From CAYXVJ01 sp050309435 (lineage in GTDB: Bacteria > Bacillota > Clostridia > Saccharofermentanales > Fastidiosipilaceae), in NCBI GenBank assembly GCA_050309435.1, contig JBNRMJ010000034.1, forward strand, positions 1 through 47,485: a stretch of DNA of 47,485 bases. Reading direction: 5' to 3'. Shown here in pieces: positions 23,395 through 32,700 of this stretch. The position numbers were made by a program, and so were the translations under genes. The first letter of the stretch is position 1. Every line of letters starts with the position of its first letter. The notes under the pieces are model-generated. The model did no database searches, was not told the DNA's origin, and saw nothing but the letters and a program-made list of their open reading frames with translations.

Positions 23395-24294
23395 TTGACG
23401 GATCAACCACAGCAGGGAAAACAGCCCGAGCGCACCATGACAGCCGGCACGCCCAAAGACGGCGAGCGTCGCGTGCGTCCGCCGCGTCAGAATGCGGGCG
23501 GCGATGGTCAGAGACCGCCGCGCCAGGGTCAACAAGGTCAGCGCAGCCGTAACAGAGGTCAGGGTAGAGCGTCGGCTCGCAGAGAAAGCGAAGGCGGCTA
23601 TTTCCGTGACAGCGACGGTCAGTCCAATCGCCAGGGAGCTAATCAAGCCTCCGGTCAGGAGAACAGATCGTCCAATCAGGCTCGCTCTTCCAATCGCTCG
23701 AGAAATCGTTCGAACCAGCAGGGCGCTTCAAGTCAACAGGGACAGAGCAGACAGGCGCAGGACCGCGAGAAGAATTTGAACGCGGAAGCCGGCGGCCAGG
23801 CGAAACGTAATCGCAACCGTAAGCGAAATCGCAATCACAATAAACCCGCTCGCGATCAAAATCAGGCGGAGCAGACCGTTTTGGCGCGCGAAGAGAAGGC
23901 GAAACAAGCAGACGAGCCGAAAATCGTCGCGAAAACTTCGCTTGAAGGAGACCACGCTGTTTCGGCAGCTGCCGAGACTCACAGGTCACAGGATAAAGTT
24001 TCTACCGAACGCAGGCGGGAAGGCGAACGCAAGCCGGAAACTATAATCGCTGCCGAGAAGAAAAGCGGCGAGAATAAAGATGGCACCCGCGTTCAACACC
24101 AGGCTCATTCGCGCAACAAGCAGAAGCTTCAAGTCAACCAGAAGGCTGTCACGCGGAAGAAACCGACTATACTCGACCATCAACTGAAGGTCGAGGAAAC
24201 AGCCGAAGATATCCGTCTGGACAACCTTGTGATTGAAAAAGAAATCGAGCTGGTTATCGCGGAGATCAAAGCTATATCGCTCGGCTTCGAGTAA
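23395..24294 (+). CDS. Highly basic Arg/Gln/Asn/Ser-rich low-complexity protein of unknown function
   Basis: 299 aa, starting with TTG 7 nt after AGGGAGGC. Residues 1-165 are almost entirely Arg, Gln, Asn, Gly and Ser (QRSRNRGQGRAS, NRSRNRSNQQG, KRNRNRKRNRNHNK), with strong positive charge and no recognizable fold, like an RNA- or nucleic-acid-binding disordered region. The last 45 residues differ: ILDHQLKVEETAEDIRLDN followed by an acidic amphipathic helix. The gene lies between glnN and the tmk operon. The reading frame is uninterrupted over 900 bases, preceded by a good ribosome binding site and a putative promoter, so I take it as real. Function unknown; an RNA-binding role is inference. 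Confidence 0.75.
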   Translation: MTDQPQQGKQPERTMTAGTPKDGERRVRPPRQNAGGDGQRPPRQGQQGQRSRNRGQGRASARRESEGGYFRDSDGQSNRQGANQASGQENRSSNQARSSNRSRNRSNQQGASSQQGQSRQAQDREKNLNAEAGGQAKRNRNRKRNRNHNKPARDQNQAEQTVLAREEKAKQADEPKIVAKTSLEGDHAVSAAAETHRSQDKVSTERRREGERKPETIIAAEKKSGENKDGTRVQHQAHSRNKQKLQVNQKAVTRKKPTILDHQLKVEETAEDIRLDNLVIEKEIELVIAEIKAISLGFE

Positions 24295-24353
24295 AGTTAG
24301 TCATACCTCTGAAATTTGGTGTAAAATCCGCATAAATCGCTTCGAAAACGATA

Positions 24354-24391
24354 CCAATTTGGTTTACCTTATCTGATTAGTGCGGTATAAT
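24354..24391 (+). promoter_or_regulatory. Promoter of the tmk operon with overlapping palindrome
   Basis: TTTACC 24363-24368 and TATAAT 24386-24391 with a 17-bp spacer. The 13 bases before include ACCAATTTGGT (24353-24363, palindrome about a central T), which touches the -35 box and could be an operator. Confidence 0.65.
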
Positions 24392-24415
24392 CGGTTTACT
24401 AGAAAGAGAAGGCAG

Positions 24416-25051
24416 ATGCAGCGAAAAGGCAGGTTTTTAACCGTAGAAGGAATCGACGGTTCGGGTAAGACAACGGCGATAAACGCCCTGGCGGATAAGC
24501 TTCGCCGGCTCGGGTTAGATGTATTGATTCTGAGAGAACCGGGAGGAACTGCGGTAGGAGAACGCATCCGATCTATCTTGCTGGATGAAGCGCATACCGG
24601 AATGAGCGATGTATGCGAATTGTTTTTGTTCGCAGCAGCGAGAGCCGAGTTAACGGCTACGGTAATCGTACCGGCACTGGAATCCGGAAAGGTTGTCATT
24701 TGCGATCGATTTATAGACTCAACCGTTGCGTATCAGGGTTTCGGCCGTGGTATCAACACCGAACAGATTCAGCGGATGAACGATACGGCCACGGGCGGCC
24801 TTCGCCCTGACCGCACATTTCTTCTTGATGTGGATCTGGATACAGCCGCCGGACGATTGGCGGGTCGTGCCGAAAAGCCCGATGACAGACTGGATCAGGA
24901 AGGCGTGAATTTCCGCAGGAGAGTACGAGACGGCTATTTGTATTTAGCGGAAACGGAACCAAAACGGATTTGCCGTGTGGATGCGAATAGAAGTACGGAT
25001 GAACTGGTAGAAGATATGCTGAAAGCTTTAAGGGAGGACTGGGACTTATGA
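24416..25051 (+). CDS. tmk: Thymidylate kinase
   Basis: 211 aa. It phosphorylates dTMP to dTDP. The P-loop EGIDGSGKTT is near the N terminus, followed by LREPGGTAVGERIRSILLD and the DR motif in VVICDRFIDSTVAYQGFG, with a LID-like region GRAEKPDDRLDQE. I chose ATG 24416, 2-6 nt after AGAGAAGGCAG; the ORF start at 24380 would fall on the promoter -10 box. First gene of tmk-darA-holB-ricT-trmN6-rsmI. The stop overlaps the darA start. Confidence 0.95.
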   Translation: MQRKGRFLTVEGIDGSGKTTAINALADKLRRLGLDVLILREPGGTAVGERIRSILLDEAHTGMSDVCELFLFAAARAELTATVIVPALESGKVVICDRFIDSTVAYQGFGRGINTEQIQRMNDTATGGLRPDRTFLLDVDLDTAAGRLAGRAEKPDDRLDQEGVNFRRRVRDGYLYLAETEPKRICRVDANRSTDELVEDMLKALREDWDL

Positions 25052-25377
25052 AATTACTGTATGCTATTATCCATGACGAGGATACGCCGCGTTTGATGGC
25101 TGAGCTCAATAAGAGTGGTTTTCGAGTAACGAAACTGAATTCGTCCGGAGGCTTTTTGAGATCGGGAAACACGACATTGATGATTGTTATCGAGGATGAG
25201 CAGCAGCAAGCCGTGTTGGATATCATTCGTAAATACTCCAGTGCCCGTAAGGCAGCGATCAACACGAATCTGACTCCTTCGAATGTCGGCGGTTCGTATG
25301 TGCCTTTCCCGGTAGAGGTCACGGTAGGCGGCGCCACGGTCTTCGTATTGAACGTCGAATATTTCGAGAAAATGTAA
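25048..25377 (+). CDS. darA: Cyclic di-AMP receptor DarA/PstA (PII-like)
   Basis: 109 aa, family DUF970 (YaaQ). The start MKLLYAIIHDEDTPRLMAELN and the segments VTKLNSSGGFLRSGNTTLMI and YVPFPVEVTVGGATVFVL match the family. It is a trimeric PII-like protein that binds c-di-AMP through its T- and B-loops; the downstream partner is not known. Gene order between tmk and holB is the same as in Bacillus subtilis. The ATG overlaps the tmk stop by 4 nt. Confidence 0.93.
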   Translation: MKLLYAIIHDEDTPRLMAELNKSGFRVTKLNSSGGFLRSGNTTLMIVIEDEQQQAVLDIIRKYSSARKAAINTNLTPSNVGGSYVPFPVEVTVGGATVFVLNVEYFEKM

Positions 25378-25423
25378 GGATTATCCTTGGTCTTTACCGC
25401 GCTTAGCAGATGAGAGAGCATAA

Positions 25424-26482
25424 ATGATAGGAACGATAGCCGGAGCATCATTTGTCGGACAGATGGATGCAATACGGATGTTAGAGACCTGGCGTGTTCA
25501 AACGGACACCCAGGCTCTTCTTTTTACAGGGCCGGAAGGCATAGGAAAGCGGACACTGGCGAAGCAGGTCGCGCTTAGTTTACTCTGCCATGATGTTGAC
25601 GCGCATAGCGGCGCGGCTTGCGGCCGTTGTTCGGCCTGCAGACTGTTCGAGGCCGGAACGCATCCTGATTTTCGTCATTTGGCCGCAGAGGGAAAAGAAC
25701 GAAATATACCGATTGATCGGATTCGCGAACAGCTCGTATCTGATATTTCCATGAGACCTCAACAGGGAAAACGTAAAGTCTACCTCATCGAGGCAGATGA
25801 TTTGGCGGAAACGGCCCAGAATGCTATCCTGAAAACGCTCGAAGAGCCTTATGAATACGCTTTCATATTATTGACGGTCAGTCAGGTCAGCAAGCTTTTG
25901 CCAACGACGATTTCGCGTATGCAGCAGATACGCTTAAGCAGCTACAGCGATCAGGATATGGAAAAGATCCTCGAACGCCATGGAGTAAATGATAAAGCAC
26001 TGATTCGTGCCGTCTTACCCGCCTCCGGCGGCATACCCGGTACGGCGCTGATTCTGGCGCGAAGCGAGTGGTTTCCCGAGCTCAGAAGAGATGTGTTTTC
26101 TCTGATGTCCCGCCTGACGAATGCATCGAAAGCGGAAGTGATCACCGCCGATGTGAAATACCTCCTTGATAAAAAAGAGCATTCGGATATGTTTTTAAGC
26201 CTGATGGAAGGCTGGCTAAGAGATCTGGCCGTCTTACTGATGACAGAAGATCCGGCTCAATTGCTGCATCGAGACCAGCTGGCTCACTATCAGGGCATGG
26301 CAAGTCAATTGAAACGAAAGTTTAGCAAGCGTGATGAACATGCTATAATAACGGCGGGTAGCCAGGCTGTTTTTGATGGAATTGCATCAGTAAACGATAC
26401 AAGGCGCGCATTGGCTCAGAATGCGAATGTGGAGATGACCTTGACCCGTTTGCTCTTGAATTTAATGAAACAGTTGCAATAG
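25424..26482 (+). CDS. holB: DNA polymerase III delta prime subunit
   Basis: 352 aa clamp-loader subunit. An AAA+ fold with P-loop GPEGIGKRTL, and a zinc-binding CGRCSACRLFEAGTHPDF as expected for delta prime and tau/gamma. NAILKTLEEP matches the SRC-like sensor region of the family. It acts at the replication fork to load the beta clamp. Starts at ATG 25424 with a modest AGAGAG upstream. The 127-nt gap after it contains hairpins but no clear terminator. Confidence 0.9.
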   Translation: MIGTIAGASFVGQMDAIRMLETWRVQTDTQALLFTGPEGIGKRTLAKQVALSLLCHDVDAHSGAACGRCSACRLFEAGTHPDFRHLAAEGKERNIPIDRIREQLVSDISMRPQQGKRKVYLIEADDLAETAQNAILKTLEEPYEYAFILLTVSQVSKLLPTTISRMQQIRLSSYSDQDMEKILERHGVNDKALIRAVLPASGGIPGTALILARSEWFPELRRDVFSLMSRLTNASKAEVITADVKYLLDKKEHSDMFLSLMEGWLRDLAVLLMTEDPAQLLHRDQLAHYQGMASQLKRKFSKRDEHAIITAGSQAVFDGIASVNDTRRALAQNANVEMTLTRLLLNLMKQLQ

Positions 26483-26563
26483 GGAAAAATAACAGATGAA
26501 GCTGATTGATAAACACCGGCCATTGATTGTCGATTTATCTGTTTAAGTTTATCTGTGACATGA

Positions 26564-26590
26564 ATCTACGGGTCTGTCGGATCCGTAGAT
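26564..26590 (+). promoter_or_regulatory. 8-bp hairpin in the leader of ricT
   Basis: ATCTACGG 26564-26571 pairs perfectly with CCGTAGAT 26583-26590 around an 11-nt loop, without a T tract. It is 20 nt before the ricT ATG. Function not known; an RNA processing or translation-control element is possible. Upstream, TTTATCTGT occurs twice within 25 nt. Confidence 0.4.
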
Positions 26591-26609
26591 GACATAAAAG
26601 GAGAATAGA

Positions 26610-27794
26610 ATGCCTGAAGTAGTCGGTGTTCGCTTCCACGGTATAGGAAAAGTTTATGACTTCGAACTGAGAGGCTTGAAGGTTCAAACCGGCGATATGG
26701 TGGTAGTGGAGACGAATAAAGGATTACAGCTGGGTTTTTGTGCGGACGGCGGAAAGCTTCGCGAAGAAAGACATCTCTTCGGAACCCTTTTGCCTGTTTT
26801 ACGCATAGCAACCGAAGAAGATATCGCAGCTTACGAGGCGAATACGGAAGATGAGAAAGAAGCATTTCGTATCTGCCGGTCCAAGATAGAAGAGTTTGAC
26901 CTGGGGATGAGTTTGGTCGATGCCGAGTACACCCTGGACAGACAGAAATTACTGTTTTATTTTACGGCAGATGACCGCGTTGATTTCCGTCAGATCGTTC
27001 GGGAACTGGCCGCTATATTTCGTTGCCGTATCGAACTGCGTCAGATCGGGGTTCGCGACGAAGCCATGATGAGCGGGGGCGTGGGCATCTGCGGCAGAGA
27101 ATTCTGCTGTTCTTCCTGGCTGGTCGACTTCGTTCCGGTATCGGTACGCATGGCCAAGACACAGAGTTTGTCGATGAATCCGACGAAGATATCAGGTAGC
27201 TGCGGTCGCCTGATGTGTTGCCTGAAATACGAGCAGGATCAGTATGTCGAGACCAAGCGCATCGCGCCCAGAAACAGTTCGACCGTTATCACTCCCCGAG
27301 GCGAAGCGACCGTGCTGGATGTCAATCTTCTGACCGAGGCGGTCACCGTTCGCTTACTGGGAGATGAATCCGACGATTTGTATCGCTATCAGATCGACGA
27401 ACTGGATTATAATAAGCCTGCCAGAAAACGTCAGCCCGAGGTCGCGAAGAAAAACGAAGAGGAGCCGGTTAAGGCAGTGGAGGCAGAAAAGAGCGAAGAT
27501 GCTTCCTGCTGCGCTTCGTCTTGTTCAGGCGGATGCCCGTCCAAAACACGAAACCTCTCCGAGGATGACGAATCTGTTGTCGTGGCAAGCAGCCTGCCGA
27601 CCGCCAAATCCGCGAAAGTCCGGGATGCGGTCAGGGAAGGCGGCGCTGTTAAAGACGCCGAAGCTGATGTGCCCGATAAGGATGATCAGACTCCCGCGCC
27701 GGCTCCCAAACAACGCCGAAGACGTATCGGCAAGCCGGCTACGCCCGGTTTTATCCCGCATATGATATCGCCGGAGGATCTGCCGAAGCCTTAA
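26610..27794 (+). CDS. ricT: PSP1-domain protein RicT (YaaT) with long C-terminal tail
   Basis: 394 aa. Residues 1-265 are the PSP1 domain: VGVRFHGIGKVYDFE, then GICGREFCCSSWL and SGSCGRLMCCLKYEQD, whose cysteines bind an Fe-S cluster in the Bacillus RicAFT complex. That complex guides RNase Y in mRNA maturation and affects phosphorelay output. The tail (about 270-394) is an addition: charged, disordered, with a Cys cluster DASCCASSCSGGCPS and a basic end KQRRRRIGKPATPGF. Normal RicT is about 275 aa. AAGGAGAA lies before the ATG. In the tmk-holB order as in Bacillus. Confidence 0.92.
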   Translation: MPEVVGVRFHGIGKVYDFELRGLKVQTGDMVVVETNKGLQLGFCADGGKLREERHLFGTLLPVLRIATEEDIAAYEANTEDEKEAFRICRSKIEEFDLGMSLVDAEYTLDRQKLLFYFTADDRVDFRQIVRELAAIFRCRIELRQIGVRDEAMMSGGVGICGREFCCSSWLVDFVPVSVRMAKTQSLSMNPTKISGSCGRLMCCLKYEQDQYVETKRIAPRNSSTVITPRGEATVLDVNLLTEAVTVRLLGDESDDLYRYQIDELDYNKPARKRQPEVAKKNEEEPVKAVEAEKSEDASCCASSCSGGCPSKTRNLSEDDESVVVASSLPTAKSAKVRDAVREGGAVKDAEADVPDKDDQTPAPAPKQRRRRIGKPATPGFIPHMISPEDLPKP

Positions 27795-27858
27795 GCGTCG
27801 AAGGCAATCCGAACGTTGGAACGAATGGCCCAAGCAAGCTATTTTCAGCCGAGGTTTT

Positions 27859-28776
27859 ATGACGAATGATATTAAGGATAAGCAAGACAAGCCGGTTTTA
27901 CCTCGTTATGTCGATGAGACCATCGAGGATCTGCAGCGTTCGGGCCTGCGTATAATTCAAAAGGAAGATGGCTTTCGTTTCGGCGAAGATGCGATCCTTC
28001 TGGCTCATGAAGCCGCCGGTTTATGGGACGCGAACCGTCGCGGAGCCTGCTCCTTCGTGGAGTTTGGTTCGCACTGCGGGGTCGTGTCCATTTTATTTGC
28101 CGCTTTGTCTCCGGGAGCCCGCGGCATTGGTCTCGAACTGGCCGCCAGGCAAGTCGAACTCATGCGACGCAATATCAAACTGAATCGAATGGAGGATCGA
28201 CTGACGGTCCTGTGCCGGGACATCAGATCCTTGGCCTGCGAACGGAAAGACTGGCCGGAGGAACTGATTCCCAACAGTTATAATTTCGTTATTGCGAATC
28301 CGCCCTACGGTGTCGCAAACGAACGCGAAGAGCAGTTATTTGCCACGGATCCTCTGCAAGCCGAACGTCTGATTGCTCGTTACGAAATTGCCATAACATT
28401 TGAAGAAATGGCCGCTGCCGCCTCGAAGTTATTGAAAGCCAAGGGGAAATTTGTGTTTATCCACCGGCCGGATCGTTTGGTGGATATTTTCCGGGCCTTG
28501 GAGAAGGTTCGATTAATGCCCTCGGAAATGACAATGGTCGTACCTTACGAGAGAGCCGCTGCGGGGCTGGTTTTAATCACGGCAACCAAAGACGGCAGAT
28601 CAGGAGGATTTCAAGTAAAACCGCAATTAGTCGTTAGAAACACCGACGGATCTTATGCCGAGCAGATGAATGCAATATATGGAAACCCGCAGATTTTACC
28701 GGAAGAAAAACTCATGGAAAATCTTTACGATGCCGGCATGGCGCCCGAAATTGACGAGTGCGGGTATGTGATATGA
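27859..28776 (+). CDS. trmN6: tRNA1(Val) (adenine37-N6)-methyltransferase-like
   Basis: 305 aa. A Rossmann-type SAM methyltransferase: motif I region VEFGSHCGVVSILFAALSPG, and the catalytic NPPY motif in VIANPPYGVANERE. It is the YabB/YfiC family, which methylates A37 of valine tRNA in E. coli. The exact target in this organism is inferred. GCCGAGG lies before the ATG. rsmI follows, and this linkage is the same as in Bacillus. Confidence 0.85.
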   Translation: MTNDIKDKQDKPVLPRYVDETIEDLQRSGLRIIQKEDGFRFGEDAILLAHEAAGLWDANRRGACSFVEFGSHCGVVSILFAALSPGARGIGLELAARQVELMRRNIKLNRMEDRLTVLCRDIRSLACERKDWPEELIPNSYNFVIANPPYGVANEREEQLFATDPLQAERLIARYEIAITFEEMAAAASKLLKAKGKFVFIHRPDRLVDIFRALEKVRLMPSEMTMVVPYERAAAGLVLITATKDGRSGGFQVKPQLVVRNTDGSYAEQMNAIYGNPQILPEEKLMENLYDAGMAPEIDECGYVI

Positions 28777-28802
28777 AAGATGAAATACATCAAGGTGAAT
28801 AC

Positions 28803-29699
28803 ATGACAGATCATGACGATATTCTGCAAGCCGGCTGCCTGTACGTAGTTGGCATGCCTTTGGGTAATCTGGGTGATTTATCGAGCCGGGCCAGAGAAGT
28901 ACTCGAGAGAGTAGATCGAATCGCCTGCGAAGATACCCGGGTAACGGCACTTTCACTGAGCCGGCTGGGGATCAAGAAAAGGTTGATCAGTTACCATGAA
29001 CACAATCAAGCGAAGCGGGGGCCGGAACTGCTGGCCCTTTTACTTGCAGGCGAAACCCTGGCCTTGGTTTCTGATGCCGGTATGCCGGCTATATCCGATC
29101 CGGGGGAAGCGTTGGTCGCGCTTGTGGCCGAAGCCGGCCAAAAGGTATCCGTCATACCGGGGCCGACGGCGGCGATGACCGCTCTGGCGGCCTCCGGTCT
29201 GGACAGCAGACGGTTTTTCTTTGAAGGTTTTTTACCGATAAAAGGCCGTCCGAGAAAAGAAGCCGTCGAGAGGGTTTCGGCAGAGCCGAGTACCGTTATT
29301 CTTTACGAAGCGCCGCATCGCATGGAGCGTACGCTCGAGGACCTGATTGCCGCCGGATTGGGCGGCAGACGCATCGTTGCCGGTCGGGAACTGACCAAGC
29401 GCTACGAGGAATATCTTCGTTTTGACGTGAGCTCTTTACTGGATTACCTGCGCGAAGTGGGAGCCCGCGGAGAATTTACCTTAATTCTGGAAGGCAAAAG
29501 CGCCTGGGCGGAGAGAACGAATGCCGCGAATCCGGCAGCCGGAGAAGATATGACTGATGAAATCAGGCAGATGGTGCGCCGTGAATTGGCAAACGGTGCA
29601 ACCCAACGAAGCCTGATAACTGTATTAGTAAAGGAATTCGGCTTTTCAAAGAATGCGGCATATGACTTGATATTGGCTATTAAGGACGAAGAGCTTTAG
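28803..29699 (+). CDS. rsmI: 16S rRNA (cytidine1402-2'-O)-methyltransferase RsmI
   Basis: 298 aa. Tetrapyrrole-methylase-like fold with YVVGMPLGNLGDLSSRA, ERVDRIACEDTRVTA, LISYHEHNQ, LVSDAGMPAISDPG, VIPGPTAAMTALAASGL and FFFEGFLP, all typical. A C-terminal helical extension follows (RRELANGATQRSLITVLV, the HTH-like region). I chose ATG 28803, preceded by AAGGTG; the ATG at 28773 overlaps the upstream stop but has no ribosome binding site. Closes the tmk operon before yfhO. Confidence 0.93.
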   Translation: MTDHDDILQAGCLYVVGMPLGNLGDLSSRAREVLERVDRIACEDTRVTALSLSRLGIKKRLISYHEHNQAKRGPELLALLLAGETLALVSDAGMPAISDPGEALVALVAEAGQKVSVIPGPTAAMTALAASGLDSRRFFFEGFLPIKGRPRKEAVERVSAEPSTVILYEAPHRMERTLEDLIAAGLGGRRIVAGRELTKRYEEYLRFDVSSLLDYLREVGARGEFTLILEGKSAWAERTNAANPAAGEDMTDEIRQMVRRELANGATQRSLITVLVKEFGFSKNAAYDLILAIKDEEL

Positions 29700-29737
29700 A
29701 TATAATAAATCCAATGTATTGGACGGAGGATAGATGT

Positions 29738-32700
29738 TTGCAGTCTAAGAACGATCGATTGAAGCGAAAAAGTAAAAGCGAATCTACAGATATCGAAGAG
29801 AATCAGGGACAAGCCGCTGTCAGGCATACGGTCCGGCCGGGAACGCGAGATAGCGGTATAACGAATATCGCCGGCGGGAAACGAAGCCTGCAGGATCTGG
29901 CGCGTATCGAGAAACGCGAATCAAAACGCATGGAGAAGAAAAACCGTCGCATGCAGCGATCCGGCTTGCCCATGAGTCCGACGCGAACCCTTTTTATGTC
30001 CTTTTTCTTCCCGTTTATTATTATGACGGTTGCCTTCGCCGCTCAGGGCATGTGGCCGGTCAGAGACACGACGCCTTTGACCATCGACTTGTATCATCAG
30101 TACGCTCCCTTCCTGGCGGAACTGCGAACCAAAATGCTGAATTTCGATTCCGTTTTTTACTCCTGGAACGGTGGTTTGGGCATGAATTTTTATGCGTTGA
30201 TGGCCTATTACCTGGCCTCTCCGCTAAATGTTCTGATGCTATTGTTCCCGCCGAATTTCCTGAGTGAAGCGGTAACGGTTTTAACCCTGCTGAAGATCGG
30301 TCTGATCGGTCTTGGTTTTTCTTATATGTTGCGGGAAGTTTATTCTCCCTATGGTCTTCGTACGATAGCGGCTAAAGAGCCGTCTCGCGTGACATACGGA
30401 TCGGAAACCGCAACTGACTGGGGCCAGATTCTGATGAGTACGGCTTTCGCCTTATCCGGCTTCATGCTGGCGTATTCCTGGGATATCATGTGGCTGGACC
30501 CCATCATCATGCTGCCCTTGATTATAACGGGCATGTATCGCCTGATCAAAGACGGCCGCTTCGTCTTATACGTCGTGAGTTTGTCCTTTGCCATCATTTT
30601 CAACTACTACATCGCCTTGTTTATTTGCATGTTCACGGCTTTGTATTTCTTTGTGCTCTATGTTTCCGTGTCTCCGGACATCGATCGGGCGGTACTGAAT
30701 AAACCGGCTTATTTCTTCCGCCGCTTGAGTCAGTTTGCGGGTGCTTCCTTACTCGGTGGTCTGATATCGGCTTTCATGTCGCTGCCTACCTACCTGGCGC
30801 TGCAGATTACCTCCGCCACGGACGATGCCTTCCCGAGCACATGGCGCCTCAGTTTTGATTTCTTTGAATTTATCGCCCGCCATCTAATCGACATGGAACC
30901 CAAGATACGCAGCGGTCTGCCCAATATCTACATGGGTCTGATCGTCTTTATTCTTCTGCCGGTATATGTCATGGCGAAGAACATCCGTCTGAGCGAAAAA
31001 CTGGCGCACCTGGCGATCATGGCCTTCCTTTACATCAGTTTCAACTCGAATATGCTCAATTTCATTTGGCATGGCATGCATTATCCGAATCAGCTGCCTT
31101 ATCGTTATGCCTTTGTCTACTCCTTTGTTCTTGTGATTATGATGTATCGTGCGTTCTCCGGCCTCAAGGAGATGTCGGGGACTCAACTGGCGATCGGGCC
31201 GATGGCAGGGATTATTTATATCGTGATGGCCGAACGCCTGATCCCCGAAGAGGTGGATCACGAGACCGCGATGGTGTCTGTGTTCTTCCTGATACTTCTG
31301 ACGGCGGCTTTGTCTTTACTTCGTAACAAGCAAAGGACGTTTCGTTTCGTGATGCAGGCACTGGCCGTGGTCATGGTTGCCGAGATTCTGGTCAATACGA
31401 TCGTCACGATCACGACGATTCATATCAACGAGAGTTACACGCGCCGTTCTTCTTTTAACGGTGATTTCGACGAGGTTCGCGACGAGCTTGCATGGATTGC
31501 AGATATCGAAGGCGACGAGAGTTTTTATCGTACGGAGCTGATCCAGCAGAAAACTACAAATAGCCCGGCTCTTTACGGCTATAAAGGCTTTACGATATTT
31601 TCTTCGACAAGCTATGAGGAAACCGCGCGCTTAATGCGAAAACTCGGATACCACGGCAACAACATCAATTCCTACAAATACATGTCTTCGACTCCGCTTC
31701 TGAACTCGATTTTCGGAATCGAGTACCTGATCAACAAGGACGAAGCAATTAGAGATCCTTTACTCGAAAAAATGGACAGCGGCAGCAGTCTGTACAGCTA
31801 TCGCAATCCTTATGCCCTTTCACTGGGATTCATGGTGTCTCCTTCGATCCATAACTGGAATGTCACGAGCGGAACCCCTTTCCAGATTCAAGACGATTTC
31901 GCGGCTAAAGCCGCCGGCAGCGAGAGCATCTTCGATCCGCTGGAGATCGTGACGGAATCGGCGATTAACATGAACGATGACAACGGCAGCCTGCGCGGAG
32001 GCTATGCTTATGTCCCGAGCGTGGCAGATGACAGTTCCGAGATTACCTTGATCATCGATAATCCGGTCGGCCGCCATGTTTTCTTCCATATCGATACGGT
32101 TTTCAGCATGAGTGTTTATGCGACTGTTAACAGCCCGGTTCAAAACGCCGAAAGCAACTCCATTGTTTTCGACGATACGAGAAGCATCAATAAGCCGGAA
32201 ATCTTCGATCTCGGCTATGTCGAAGCCGGAGAGACGGTTCGCATAAAAGTTAATATCGCCGCCAATGAAGGCGGCCGCTTCAAGATTTCAGCCGCCGCGC
32301 TCAACGAAGAGGTTTATACCGGAACCATGGAAAAGCTGGCTGCGGGTAATCTGGAGATCAGCAGTTATAACTCGCGAAAAGTCAAAGGCCGTGTGACGGC
32401 TGCCGAAGCCGGCGTACTCTTCTTGTCCATGCCTTATGACGAGTCCTGGGTTGCGACGGTAAACGGTGTCGAACAAGAGCTCGTCAGCGTAGCCAAGGGT
32501 CTCAGTGGTTTGGAACTTCCTGCCGGTACCCATGAGATCGAACTGAAATATACACCCCCCGGTTTTTGGATCGGCGTGATGCTGTCGCTCTTTGGTATCT
32601 TAATTCTCCTGATTGCCTTGCTTATTTGGAGAAATATGGCCGGTAAGCGCAGGGAACAGGAGATGCGCGCATCCCTCGCCCTTCGTCAACGTCGCGAGAT

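Noticed and set aside
29714..29737. ATG start of the YfhO-like gene at 29714
   Set aside because: No Shine-Dalgarno sequence precedes it, and the strong GGACGGAGG would fall inside the coding frame. TTG 29738 is the better choice.
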